DNA from: Acinetobacter tianfuensis
GTDB lineage: Bacteria > Pseudomonadota > Gammaproteobacteria > Pseudomonadales > Moraxellaceae
Length of the DNA: 64,000 bases
Assembly (NCBI RefSeq): GCF_003611465.1
Contig: NZ_RAXV01000015.1
Coordinates: 1-64,000 of the forward strand
Direction: 5' to 3'
A program made the position numbers and the translations under genes. The notes below the pieces were generated by a model, which was not told the origin of the DNA, did no database searches, and was given only the letters and a program-made list of their open reading frames with translations. This document shows positions 48,063 through 55,537 of this stretch, piece after piece. Every line of letters starts with the position of its first letter. The stretch's first letter is position 1.

Positions 48063-48468
48063 GGCCTTGCTCCTGTGCTTTTGGCGGTTCAGGTAGAGGC
48101 ATCCAATGTGATGGTTCATCATTCAAGCTATTCGCCCAAAAAGGGCATCCAGTATCCACACACACATCCATGAAGTCTTTTTCGGGTTCTACATCTGGAC
48201 TATCAGACCAGCAAATTAAAACCATTGTGTCTGAAGGTGGCAATTCATCTTCAACCGAAATCCATTTAGGCATAGTTTGGGCTTTGGCTTTCAACCATGC
48301 TGACCAGCCCCAATTAATGCAGTCGACTCTTGAAGAAGCTAAAAAATCGGAATGAAAGTAGTTACCGCCATTGTATAGACTTAGGTTGCTACATTGCTCT
48401 TGAGTGATTGCATCTTCAGCCACAAGCATAGCCAAGTAATTGTGCTTTTCTTTCTGAATATCCATCAT
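48052..48468 (-). CDS. DUF551-domain phage protein
   Basis: The 138-residue protein ends with the DUF551 pattern KWISVEDELPPSDTMVLICW followed by HWMPLPEPP. This domain is widespread in phage early regions and has no known role. The first ~60 residues are a separate, phage-specific module (HNYLAMLVAEDAITQEQ). It overlaps the methyltransferase gene and is itself coupled to the preceding gene by an ATG/TGA overlap. Confidence 0.8.
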   Translation of the reverse strand: MMDIQKEKHNYLAMLVAEDAITQEQCSNLSLYNGGNYFHSDFLASSRVDCINWGWSAWLKAKAQTMPKWISVEDELPPSDTMVLICWSDSPDVEPEKDFMDVCVDTGCPFWANSLNDEPSHWMPLPEPPKAQEQGHDS

Positions 48469-48860
48469 TGGTCATCCTCCTGAAAATCATCAATATTGAA
48501 ATGCCACTTATCGATTAGACCATTTTCATTAATGTTCATAATGATGTAATCACCGTAGCCACGTTCAGCAGGGCAAAGTGTTTCAGGCACATAACCATCG
48601 GCTTGAGATTGAATGACTATTCCATTTTTATCCAACAATTCCCAACCACAGCCATCGGTTACTTTGTAGTGAATTTTTGCTGTTTTACCAATTTCCCAAT
48701 TTTCAATAATGCCAGTAGCCACATTAATAATAGGGCACCATAATTCACCTTGTTTACATGGAACATTTGCACCATTTTCAGTGTCTTCTATTCCATTTAC
48801 TGTGGTGTCTTCCCACCAGCGAATTTGAGCTTTAACTTTGACTTTTTGAATTTCCATCAC
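48465..48860 (-). CDS. Hypothetical phage protein (131 aa)
   Basis: A beta-rich protein with several tryptophans and cysteines (VPCKQGELWCPIIN, DGCGWELLD, ETLCPAERGYGDYI). It starts within the end of its upstream neighbour behind an 18-base segment (48850-48867) also found at 49194-49211. Function unknown; a place in the leftward early operon suggests a host-takeover or anti-defence role. Confidence 0.65.
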   Translation of the reverse strand: MMEIQKVKVKAQIRWWEDTTVNGIEDTENGANVPCKQGELWCPIINVATGIIENWEIGKTAKIHYKVTDGCGWELLDKNGIVIQSQADGYVPETLCPAERGYGDYIIMNINENGLIDKWHFNIDDFQEDDQ

Positions 48861-49204
48861 GCCACCTCAACTTCACGTTTATTGCGGGCAAACAATGCGT
48901 ATGCATCATCTTCACTGAAATGAATATCTATTAAGAAAAAGCCATTTGGTGCAATTGGATTCCATTTTGAAATGTCGCCTGCATCCATCATCGTTTCCCA
49001 ATCATCAGTGTTTACATGGCCTTCCATCCAAAAAGTCACAGTATCAATATTGAAGTAACGCTTTAATTCATCCCAATCTTTTTGATCAATCCATTCAGCA
49101 TCATTACATTTTTCAGCCAAATACTTTGCATATTCAGAATGAGTCCAAGTGCCCATTTCGCTGCGAATAATTTCAGCAGGTTCTAATTGTTTTATTTCCA
49201 TCAC
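48857..49204 (-). CDS. Hypothetical phage protein (115 aa)
   Basis: An acidic protein beginning MMEIKQLEPAE and ending REVEVA. It has WIDQKDWDELKRYF and DGF-type aromatic runs but no domain I can name. Start and stop both overlap the neighbouring genes by four bases. The upstream junction shares an identical 18-base segment with the next junction downstream. Confidence 0.62.
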   Translation of the reverse strand: MMEIKQLEPAEIIRSEMGTWTHSEYAKYLAEKCNDAEWIDQKDWDELKRYFNIDTVTFWMEGHVNTDDWETMMDAGDISKWNPIAPNGFFLIDIHFSEDDAYALFARNKREVEVA

Positions 49205-49530
49205 GCCACCTGCACTTGTATTTTTAGGCTTTCAATGAATTTACGACCTTTTCTTAAATATGATTTTAAAAATACGGCGTAGCGCTTTTGGCAAGCTTCA
49301 TTCATGAATCCTGCGCCGTGAACTGTTAAATTTGGCATTTTAGGCTTTGAATATTGAACAGAATTTTGACCAGGTAAATATTTGCCAATGTATCCGTCGT
49401 TCAATATCCAGCATTCAAAAGCGTGTGCAATCGCTAAAGCTATTACAGGTTCATTGAGATCTGGCTCAATAGAAATGTTTTTGTAATTTAGTGCATGGTG
49501 CACTAAAGTTTGCGCCGTATCTGAAATCAT
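49201..49530 (-). CDS. Hypothetical phage protein (109 aa)
   Basis: The product begins MISDTAQTLVHHALNY and ends with a basic stretch KSYLRKGRKFIESL and QVQVA. It is likely small, helical and nucleic-acid-binding by charge, but this is weak evidence. It overlaps both neighbours by four bases in the same co-translated operon. Confidence 0.6.
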   Translation of the reverse strand: MISDTAQTLVHHALNYKNISIEPDLNEPVIALAIAHAFECWILNDGYIGKYLPGQNSVQYSKPKMPNLTVHGAGFMNEACQKRYAVFLKSYLRKGRKFIESLKIQVQVA

Positions 49531-49799
49531 TTAGAAACTCCAAATTGCGCCTGATATTGAACGGCTTGAGCATGTTGACGATCTACATCATCAGCACAAC
49601 CGCGAATCATATAAATTGGTGATGAAATGCAACCAATTACCAGTGCTACAGCGATTAAGTTATGAGCAAAATTCTTAGCTTTCCCCAAAGCAGGAGTCTT
49701 CATTTCGCCTGCAGTTGGTTGCTGATAGAGAATTTCACTTGTTTGGCTTTTGTTAGCATTAAACTTGGGTAAGTTGCTATGTGATACGCGTTGATTCAT
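49527..49799 (-). CDS. Small phage membrane protein (90 aa)
   Basis: The protein has a polar N-terminal half and one membrane helix around residues 45-65 (NLIAVALVIGCISSPIYMI), followed by a short acidic tail. It may sit in the inner membrane as a superinfection or defence factor; no family is recognised. It is the first of the tightly packed genes left of the DUF2303 gene. Confidence 0.58.
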   Translation of the reverse strand: MNQRVSHSNLPKFNANKSQTSEILYQQPTAGEMKTPALGKAKNFAHNLIAVALVIGCISSPIYMIRGCADDVDRQHAQAVQYQAQFGVSK

Positions 49800-49833
49800 A
49801 ATTAGTTCCGTAAGCTTCCAATTGTTTACGTTG

Positions 49834-49872
49834 AGCCCTGATCGCCGTCCAAAGTAATCAGGGCTTTTTAAT
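49834..49872. other. Hairpin between the DUF2303 gene and the 90-aa membrane gene
   Basis: GAGCCCTGAT and ATCAGGGCTT can pair across a 14-base loop. The T run lies on the plus strand side, opposite to the direction of the leftward operon, so it may stop antisense transcription or act as an RNA processing signal between the two leftward genes. Confidence 0.45.
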
Positions 49873-49881
49873 GCCTGTTAA

Positions 49882-50763
49882 TTAGTTAACAGAGCCTTCC
49901 AAAATTGTTACGTCTGAATGAACGCCTGATAAATTTGTTTCAGTGCCATCGCCGTTATCAATTACTTTGCCTTCACGGATATATGTAACTGTGTCTTCCA
50001 TGGACTTTTCGATAGCTTTTTCTAATTGATCAAGATCGTAGTACATGCGCAAGTTGCCATCTTTAATGCGATAGCGGAAACGAGCAGGTAGAGCATAGTG
50101 ACTGCCTCCACGATGAACCTGAATGCCAAATACGATTTGTTCAGGAATATTCAGTTTGCCTTCACGACCTGCGTTGGCATCAATATTTTCGTTATATGTG
50201 ATAGAGACTTGACCATTGTCAGTACGAATACCTGATTTAAAGTCCACACTAGTTTTTGCAGATAATGTGCTGACAATTTCATAAAGCTCGGCAGCTGCAG
50301 GCTGATTGATGTATGGCATTACATCTTCTAAGAACAATGCAAAGTCAGACTGAGACATTGATTCACCAGACTTGTCACGGATTTTCTTAAACTCCGGTGT
50401 CTGCTCAACATTGAAGATAGCTTTATGTAAGCAATGACGTTGCTTAGCATTAGATCCGTATTCTTCAACTGGCGAAGCTTCATGGTAATCAAGAACAGCT
50501 TGGATTTTTCCGCCAAGGACATTAACGAAAATGACTGAATTTTTATCAGCGAAACGATTTACGTAACCAATGAAGTCTTTGGCTGTATGCAAGCTTACCG
50601 TTTGCTGAAGCTGTAAAGGGCGATCAAGGGTTTCAGGGAAGGTGTGTACTTTACCTTCGCCTGGCACCACAACAAATGGAAGATTCGCATTTGCATATTG
50701 TTGTGAAAGCTGACCTGCGCGATAAGCATCTAAATCGTTGTTTTGATTTATTTCATTATTCAT
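49882..50763 (-). CDS. DUF2303-family phage protein
   Basis: The 293-residue protein matches DUF2303: PFVVVPGEGKVHTFPETL near the start, NVLGGKIQAVLDYHEA in the middle and HRGGSHYALPARFRYRI near the end. Members are frequent in Acinetobacter and enteric siphophage early regions, next to recombination-type genes. Biochemical role is unknown; some relatives are linked to DNA protection. It follows the 123-aa gene by 41 bases in the leftward operon. Confidence 0.82.
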   Translation of the reverse strand: MNNEINQNNDLDAYRAGQLSQQYANANLPFVVVPGEGKVHTFPETLDRPLQLQQTVSLHTAKDFIGYVNRFADKNSVIFVNVLGGKIQAVLDYHEASPVEEYGSNAKQRHCLHKAIFNVEQTPEFKKIRDKSGESMSQSDFALFLEDVMPYINQPAAAELYEIVSTLSAKTSVDFKSGIRTDNGQVSITYNENIDANAGREGKLNIPEQIVFGIQVHRGGSHYALPARFRYRIKDGNLRMYYDLDQLEKAIEKSMEDTVTYIREGKVIDNGDGTETNLSGVHSDVTILEGSVN

Positions 50764-50804
50764 AAAGCACCTGTTTATAGTGAGGTTGAGGGGTTAAGGA
50801 AAAA

Positions 50805-51176
50805 TTAATTAAGTGGTTTAATTAGTGGTTTTGAATCAGCAGGAATACCTTTCAGATCAATTGGGCCGCTTGACTGAACTTGCTCAAGTTTTAATTTTTG
50901 TTGGCGTGGATCTTCACGCACAAGTTGCTGTTCGCCATCTGTAAACAATAGCGTTGCCTCTTTTTCAAACTTAGGAAGCGTCGACTTGATGTCGTCTGTG
51001 ATTTTGTATGTTCCAGCGCCATTAGGCTTGATCGTCAAGGTCACACTTACTTTGCTGACCTTGCCTGTGTCTTGTGATGCTTGAAGCGCTTCTGTAAGCA
51101 ATTGGTCAAGTTCTTGAAGCGAATAGCCATGTTGCAAATTACTAAGGGTTTGGCAGAAGGAGGTTTGTTTTGTCAT
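50805..51176 (-). CDS. Hypothetical phage early protein (123 aa)
   Basis: This is the first gene of the leftward operon, beginning just past the left operator array. KVSKVSVTLTIKPNGAGTYKI gives a small beta-sheet region and the C-terminus is charged and low in structure. Proteins of this size usually sit just before the DUF2303 gene in related prophages. No function is known. Confidence 0.65.
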   Translation of the reverse strand: MTKQTSFCQTLSNLQHGYSLQELDQLLTEALQASQDTGKVSKVSVTLTIKPNGAGTYKITDDIKSTLPKFEKEATLLFTDGEQQLVREDPRQQKLKLEQVQSSGPIDLKGIPADSKPLIKPLN

Positions 51177-51214
51177 TTTGGTTCACTCACATTGGGTTGG
51201 TGTGTGAGCAAAGA

Positions 51215-51297
51215 TTAACTAAGGTTAATAATTTAGTCAATAATAAAATTAACCAAAGTTAAAATTAATTAAACCAGATTACTTAACTGTGGTTTAA
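51215..51297. promoter_or_regulatory. Left operator array (OL-like), three sites 34 bp apart
   Basis: TTAACTAAGGTTAA (51215), TTAACCAAAGTTAA (51249) and TTAACTGTGGTTTA (51283) are near-palindromic and spaced exactly 34 bp start to start. The same motif occurs four times in the cI-cro gap. They lie at the head of the leftward early operon, as lambda OL does. Confidence 0.82.
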
Positions 51298-51302
51298 TAG
51301 GC

Positions 51303-51329
51303 AAAAGAAAACCCCGCGCATGCGAGGTT
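51303..51329 (-). terminator. Terminator of the leftward cI operon
   Basis: AACCCCGC and GCGAGGTT pair with one mismatch around GCAT. The plus-strand A-rich side becomes a T-rich run in the leftward transcript. It ends the cI transcript just before the left operators. Confidence 0.7.
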
Positions 51330-51444
51330 ATTTAGGCTCTACTTTGTTATTACAGGTCATCCTTCGATGTGACCTTGATTCAATAGTAATAAAGGTATGT
51401 TACAGAAATGAGAAATCCACCGCAGGGGTGGAAGTAGGTACACA

Positions 51445-51642
51445 ATGAACAAATTTCTAACGTTAATGCTAGTTATTCAATCTGGCATATTTCTATTGAT
51501 TTACAGGTTTGTTGATTGGGGCACTAGCCTCTCTATTTTCACTCTTTGGATATGTGGAATATTGTTCGGAATCAGTGTGGGTGAAATACTTCAAAATCAT
51601 AAAAACAAAAGTGACAAATGCCAATACTGCCAAGAAAGTTGA
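51445..51642 (+). CDS. Possible small membrane protein, antisense to the gene below
   Basis: The 65-residue frame has two membrane helices (MNKFLTLMLVIQSGIFLLIY and ISIFTLWICGILFG-type) and ends CQYCQES with a CxxC pair. It overlaps a leftward gene over 150 bases on the opposite strand. Ribosome site is weak. One of the two is probably the shadow of the other; I rate this one lower. Confidence 0.33.
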   Translation: MNKFLTLMLVIQSGIFLLIYRFVDWGTSLSIFTLWICGILFGISVGEILQNHKNKSDKCQYCQES

Positions 51643-51801
51643 TCTTCTTTCTGGATTGGTAAAAAGCGAAACAACCCAGTGAAGCAATGATGATGTCCAG
51701 TGTTTTTTATTATTCCAACCAATAAAAATTACAGGATCACTGGGTTTATTTTCATGAAAAATATCTTCCCCATTCCACCACTTTTTTATTTTTTCAATCA
51801 T
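51493..51801 (-). CDS. Small single-helix membrane protein behind cI
   Basis: The 102-residue protein (MIEKIKKWWNG start) has a soluble part with HWTSSLLHWVVSLF, one membrane helix in STFLAVLAFVTFVFMI, and a polar tail. It begins 11 bases after the cI stop and ends ahead of a leftward terminator, so it is co-transcribed with cI and expressed in the lysogen. Genes in this position often give superinfection exclusion; that role here is inferred. Confidence 0.58.
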   Translation of the reverse strand: MIEKIKKWWNGEDIFHENKPSDPVIFIGWNNKKHWTSSLLHWVVSLFTNPERRSTFLAVLAFVTFVFMILKYFTHTDSEQYSTYPKSENREASAPINKPVNQ

Positions 51802-51812
51802 TTGCAACCCAA

Positions 51813-52466
51813 TTAGATTTTTCTATATAAACCAACAACTTTGCCTACCAATCGGCAGTCTTCGCTAAGTTTTATAATTTGCTCTGGCCAATTGGGGTTT
51901 AATGGCTGTAAATACTTGTTATCACCTTCAATAATTAACTTTTTAAAGGTTGCTTCTGTTTCACCAAAGCAAGCAATAATGACTAAATCGCCAGTTTGCA
52001 AATCAAAAGTTTGCACTTCGGGATTTACATAAATGCGGTCATCTGGAAGAAAGTAAGGTGACATTGACATTCCAGTTACTTTTAAGCCGTAACCACTTTT
52101 TCCACAGTCTTTATTTGGTGGAAGCCATTCATCAATCTCAGTGTCTCTTAAAACAGTCTCAATTGATGAAAGTGAGCCTGCCGCTACCCATGAGATAACA
52201 GGAATAGGGCGGCCTTCTAAGGGGATTTTTTCAGATAGATCGATGTTGTTATCTAATTTTGATGGCGAGCCTTTGCCTGTTAAAAGCCAATCATCAGTCA
52301 CACCTAAAAAATCAGCAATTAATTTTAACTTAGCAGCTTTTGGCTCACTTTCTCCATGAACCCACTTTCCTGCCGCAACAGGTGACACAGATGCAGCACG
52401 TGCTAAAGCTGCAGGTGTTACACCTTTTTGTTCCATTTTTTGTTTTAAGCGTTCGTGGAAAGACAT
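51813..52466 (-). CDS. cI: CI-like repressor with S24 self-cleavage domain
   Basis: The 217-residue protein has an N-terminal helix-turn-helix (VTPAALARAASVSPVAAGKW) and a C-terminal LexA/S24 peptidase domain. The cleavage pair is A96-G97 in WVAAGSLSS, the nucleophile S134 is in TGMSMSP, and the base K175 is in ATFKKL, so RecA-stimulated induction is expected. Start at 52466 (MSFHERLKQ) has GGG eight bases before. It lies divergent from a cro-like gene with four operator copies in between. Confidence 0.92.
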   Translation of the reverse strand: MSFHERLKQKMEQKGVTPAALARAASVSPVAAGKWVHGESEPKAAKLKLIADFLGVTDDWLLTGKGSPSKLDNNIDLSEKIPLEGRPIPVISWVAAGSLSSIETVLRDTEIDEWLPPNKDCGKSGYGLKVTGMSMSPYFLPDDRIYVNPEVQTFDLQTGDLVIIACFGETEATFKKLIIEGDNKYLQPLNPNWPEQIIKLSEDCRLVGKVVGLYRKI

Positions 52467-52486
52467 AAAAAAACCCATCAAAAGTA

Positions 52487-52559
52487 TTAACCAATGTTAA
52501 TACATACAGTTGTAACTGTGGTTTGCGTGTGGTAACTTTGGTTAATTAACCGTAGTTAA
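52487..52559. promoter_or_regulatory. Right operator array (OR-like), four sites
   Basis: Sites lie at 52487 (TTAACCAATGTTAA), 52512 (GTAACTGTGGTTTG), 52532 (GTAACTTTGGTTAA) and 52546 (TTAACCGTAGTTAA). The last two abut. They share a TTAACYNNNGTTAA core with three sites at the left array, and occupy the divergent cI/cro promoters. Confidence 0.85.
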
Positions 52560-52568
52560 GAGAAAATC

Positions 52569-52757
52569 ATGAGACCGTCTGACCTAATGCGGTACTTCAA
52601 ATGCAAAACCAAGCGCGAACTGTCGTTAAAAACTGGTTATTCAGAAGTCACTTTATGGAAGTGGGAAAAAAAGGGAATCCCGCCGCGTACTCAAGCAGTT
52701 TTTGAATTAACCACAAAAGGGAAATTGAAGGCTGATTTAGAAACCTTAACTCCATAA
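52569..52757 (+). CDS. cro: Cro-like / YdaS-type regulator
   Basis: The 62-residue protein is a single helix-turn-helix: LMRYFKCKTKRELSLKTGYS and LWKWEKKGIPPRTQAVFELT place the recognition helix at about residues 22-33. This is the Cro position, divergent from cI with the operator array between. Like lambda Cro it should bind the same sites and favour lytic growth. It belongs to the short YdaS-like group rather than lambda Cro itself. Confidence 0.8.
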   Translation: MRPSDLMRYFKCKTKRELSLKTGYSEVTLWKWEKKGIPPRTQAVFELTTKGKLKADLETLTP

Positions 52758-52815
52758 ACATATTTTCACGTTTTCCAACAAATAGGTAAACGTGAATAAA
52801 TTCAAGGATTCACAT

Positions 52816-53316
52816 ATGAGCGAACTAACGCTAAGTCGTGAAGCAAAGAATGCTTTACACACAATGATTCATAACACACCAGGCATCGAGCCTAAAGACA
52901 TTGCTCAGGTGCTTGGTGTTTCTCATAAAACTGTTCTGAACTATGCAAATCCAAATATGGACCAGCATTTGCCAACAGTGAAAGCCATCGAATCAATGAT
53001 GACATTCACTCGCAATCCAGCATTGGTAAAAGCGTGGGCGCATAAATTGGGATTGATGTGTGTACCAGCAAACCAAGCTGAAGAAAAAGAACATCAGGTG
53101 AGTGTTTTAGAGCGTCTTCTTCAAATCAATATCAATAACGGTCATGTGAATCAGCATATTGCAGATGTTATGGCGGATGGTGTTGTAACGCCGTCGGAAT
53201 TGGCAGACACAGTTCAAATCTTGGAAGAGATGGAAGCAAACCTGCGCGGTTTACGTGTGGCTTTAGAAAAAGAGGCTGGGAAATATTTGTCAGCTTTAAA
53301 AAGAGAAAAAGCCTGA
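52816..53316 (+). CDS. CII-like phage regulatory protein
   Basis: The 166-residue protein has an N-terminal helix-turn-helix (IEPKDIAQVLGVSHKTVLNY) and long helical C-terminal region with a coiled section (SVLERLLQININNGHVNQHI). Position right after cro and before replication genes matches lambda CII or similar phage regulators. ATG 52816 has AAGGA eight bases in front; a GTG at 52792 is less likely. A terminator overlaps the stop codon, so transcription of the replication genes may need read-through. Confidence 0.72.
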   Translation: MSELTLSREAKNALHTMIHNTPGIEPKDIAQVLGVSHKTVLNYANPNMDQHLPTVKAIESMMTFTRNPALVKAWAHKLGLMCVPANQAEEKEHQVSVLERLLQININNGHVNQHIADVMADGVVTPSELADTVQILEEMEANLRGLRVALEKEAGKYLSALKREKA

Positions 53317-53336
53317 GAGTTGAGATCAGGCTTTTT
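53306..53336 (+). terminator. Terminator overlapping the CII-like gene's stop
   Basis: AAAAAGCCTGA and TCAGGCTTTTT pair across a nine-base loop. The stop codon TGA lies in the left arm. It separates the cro/CII region from the antirepressor and replication genes and is comparable in place to lambda tR1. Confidence 0.85.
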
Positions 53337-53364
53337 CAGTATTCAATTCAGAGGGTAAATCTTT

Positions 53365-54093
53365 ATGAATATGCCAATTATACCACATACGATTGCCGGT
53401 TCAATCAATCACATTGAAATTGCTCAGATTGTTCATACAGAACCGCGCAATGTGAAGCTTTCTATTGAGCGTTTAGCCAATAAGAATGTAATTCAACTAC
53501 CGCCAATGGCGAAAGTTGAAAACAAACAATCACTTAGTCCTAACCGTTTCTCTGATGCTTACGTTTTTAGCGGTGAACAAGGGAAATTAGACAGCATTAC
53601 CGTAGTTGCACAGCTTTGCCCTCAATTCACGGCGCTCCTGGTGAAGCGTTGGTATGAGTTGGAAAGCCAAACCGCAAAGCCTGTCGAACTCAGTCGAATG
53701 GAGCTAATCCAATTGGCCTTGGCTGCTGAACAAGAAAACCAAGCGCTTAAGGACCATGTCGCCGTGTTAGAGCCTAAGGCGCAGGTGATGGATGTGATTG
53801 CAGACACGGTAAACACTTATTCAATCCGTGATTCAGCAAAAACCATCGGTATTCAAGAATCAAAGCTCATTGACTTCATGTTGAAGAAGCACTGGGTATA
53901 CCGAGAAAACAGCCGTCACCGACGGTTATGTGCATACGCGCAACGAGTAGAGCAAAAGGTAATGGTAAACAAGGTTTCACAGGTGATTGCATGTGTAGAG
54001 GGTGACAAGGTGTACACCCAAGCACGCATTACAGCCTATGGATTAACAAGATTGACGGCGCTCGTTGCTGCTGCGGGGTTATTAAACAAATGA
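53365..54093 (+). CDS. Rha-like antirepressor with KilAC-type C-terminus
   Basis: The first ~80 residues match the phage Rha domain (IAQIVHTEPRNVKLSIERLA, then TVVAQLCPQFTALLVKRWYE). The last ~100 residues form the KilAC/ANT helix-turn-helix (TYSIRDSAKTIGIQESKLIDF and KHWVYRENSRHRRLC). Such hybrid proteins act as antirepressors or regulators in many temperate phages. It overlaps the replication gene by four bases. Whether it opposes the S24 repressor here is not known. Confidence 0.85.
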   Translation: MNMPIIPHTIAGSINHIEIAQIVHTEPRNVKLSIERLANKNVIQLPPMAKVENKQSLSPNRFSDAYVFSGEQGKLDSITVVAQLCPQFTALLVKRWYELESQTAKPVELSRMELIQLALAAEQENQALKDHVAVLEPKAQVMDVIADTVNTYSIRDSAKTIGIQESKLIDFMLKKHWVYRENSRHRRLCAYAQRVEQKVMVNKVSQVIACVEGDKVYTQARITAYGLTRLTALVAAAGLLNK

Positions 54094-54932
54094 GTCAATT
54101 CACTCCTAACAGTTTTCAGGTGCCTAACGCCTTTGTAGACGACGTTCTTTGTCAAATTGGGGATGTTGCTGCGAAGCTGTATTTGATCATCTGTCGTAAG
54201 ACACGTGGCTGGTACAAAGAGCATGATTCGATCTCTCTAAGTCAGTTCCAAAAGATGACAGGTAAGAGCCGTCCTACAGTCACAAAAGCAATTGCTGAAC
54301 TCATTCAAGTGGGCTTGGTAATTGAGTGTGGTTCTACCATTCATGGCAATACTTTTAAGCTGAATGACGAATGTGTTGTTAGTTGGAAAATGTCTTTCCC
54401 TAGTAAAAATTCTTTACTACCTGAAGGCACTAGTAAAAAATCTTTACTAGTAAAGAAATTTAACTACGCTAGTAAAGAATCTTTACCACCACTAGTAAAA
54501 ATTCTTTACACACAAAAGACACTATCAAAAGACACTCTACAAAATAAAAAAATAAATAAAAAAAGTAAGAGTGTTCCTGAACAACCTAAGGCTGAAAAAC
54601 CAAAAGCGGAAAAGCAAAATCAATTTGATCCAAAATCGGTTGAGTTACCAGCGAATGTAAATCGTGATTTGTGGATTCAGTTCGTGGACATGCGCAACAG
54701 CATCAAAAAACCTCTGACTGAAAACGCCGTGAAGTTGCTGATCAACAAATTAATTGGTTTCGGTGTAGGTGCAAATCAATCCTTGGAATCTTCGATCATC
54801 GGTAGCTACCAAAGCGTATACCCACCGAAGAATACACCCGCACCAGTTCAACAACCTTTGGAGCGCCGTCGTTTTGGCAGCCAAGCAAATCAACCAGCGC
54901 CAATGCGTGATGTTCAAGGAGAGTGCGCATGA
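54090..54932 (+). CDS. O-like phage replication initiator
   Basis: The 280-residue protein starts with a winged-helix domain (MSQFTPNSFQVPNAFVDDVL, KLYLIICRKTRGWYKEHDSI, SRPTVTKAIAEL), the pattern of phage replication protein O N-termini that bind the origin. A low-complexity middle follows, encoded by repeated DNA and an A-rich tract (54400-54572), then a C-terminal domain that would contact the loader. It overlaps the P-like gene start. The DNA itself probably contains the origin. Confidence 0.85.
   Translation: MSQFTPNSFQVPNAFVDDVLCQIGDVAAKLYLIICRKTRGWYKEHDSISLSQFQKMTGKSRPTVTKAIAELIQVGLVIECGSTIHGNTFKLNDECVVSWKMSFPSKNSLLPEGTSKKSLLVKKFNYASKESLPPLVKILYTQKTLSKDTLQNKKINKKSKSVPEQPKAEKPKAEKQNQFDPKSVELPANVNRDLWIQFVDMRNSIKKPLTENAVKLLINKLIGFGVGANQSLESSIIGSYQSVYPPKNTPAPVQQPLERRRFGSQANQPAPMRDVQGECA
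54400..54572. repeat. Probable phage replication origin: four iterons plus AT-rich tract
   Basis: Copies of CTAGTAAAnAwTCTTTACyA begin at 54400, 54430, 54469 and 54492, each internally palindromic (GTAAAGA/TCTTTAC). An inverted half site lies at 54448. A strand-asymmetric A-rich tract follows to about 54572. Iterons and an AT-rich tract inside gene O are the lambda-type origin layout. Confidence 0.78.
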
Positions 54933-55537
54933 GCAATATCCAATTATTTGAGCAAGCATTTGCGATTGATTTCCCAGTTGAAGTAGCGGACATGGTTCTT
55001 CAGCGCATGAGTGATCTTTACGGGTCAGCATTCACGAAAAACTTTGAAGTTTATGCGGATGAAGAACTTCGCCAATTGGCATGCACAGTCCTAAATGGCC
55101 TAACCCCGGCAGATATCGCACGCGGCTTAACTCGTATGAACTCTGAGGAATGGTGCCCGAAGAATTTACCGACATTCCGTAGCTGGTGTGAACAAGGCGG
55201 TGATTGGTGGACTGCTGATATGGCTTGGGCAAAAGCAATGCAGTTTGAATCAGATCCACAAACGAAGATCACCACACTGACTAAGCGGGTACTTGATGAA
55301 GTTCGCCATGTACTGACAGCAGAAGGGCAAAAATCGGCTCATTTCGCTTTCAAAGATATTTATGTGGATTATCTACGCCGCGCTAAGGCAAAGGGTATGA
55401 CGCAAGAAATGTGGGTGAAGCCTAAGGCTCCAAAACAGCTTGATAACCATGAGCGAAACCGTATTGGTGTTCCTTGCCCTCCAGAGCTGGTGGCAAAAAT
55501 AGGGAAGACATTTAATCGTGTGGGAGGTGGGGCGTGA
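54929..55537 (+). CDS. P-like helicase loader / replication protein P
   Basis: The 202-residue protein resembles lambda P in size and pattern: FEQAFAIDFPVE at the start, then LTPADIARGLTRMNSEEWCPK and LPTFRSWCEQGGDW, conserved in the replication-P family. P-type proteins recruit host DnaB to the O-bound origin. ATG 54929 overlaps the O-like stop as ATGA; GTG 54923 is the alternative. The C-terminus is basic (KPKAPKQ). Confidence 0.82.
   Translation: MSNIQLFEQAFAIDFPVEVADMVLQRMSDLYGSAFTKNFEVYADEELRQLACTVLNGLTPADIARGLTRMNSEEWCPKNLPTFRSWCEQGGDWWTADMAWAKAMQFESDPQTKITTLTKRVLDEVRHVLTAEGQKSAHFAFKDIYVDYLRRAKAKGMTQEMWVKPKAPKQLDNHERNRIGVPCPPELVAKIGKTFNRVGGGA

Noticed and set aside
54400-54511. Repeats considered as a CRISPR array
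   Set aside because: Copies are ~20 bp, degenerate, unevenly spaced and lie inside a coding frame; spacers of constant size and cas genes are missing. Iterons fit better.
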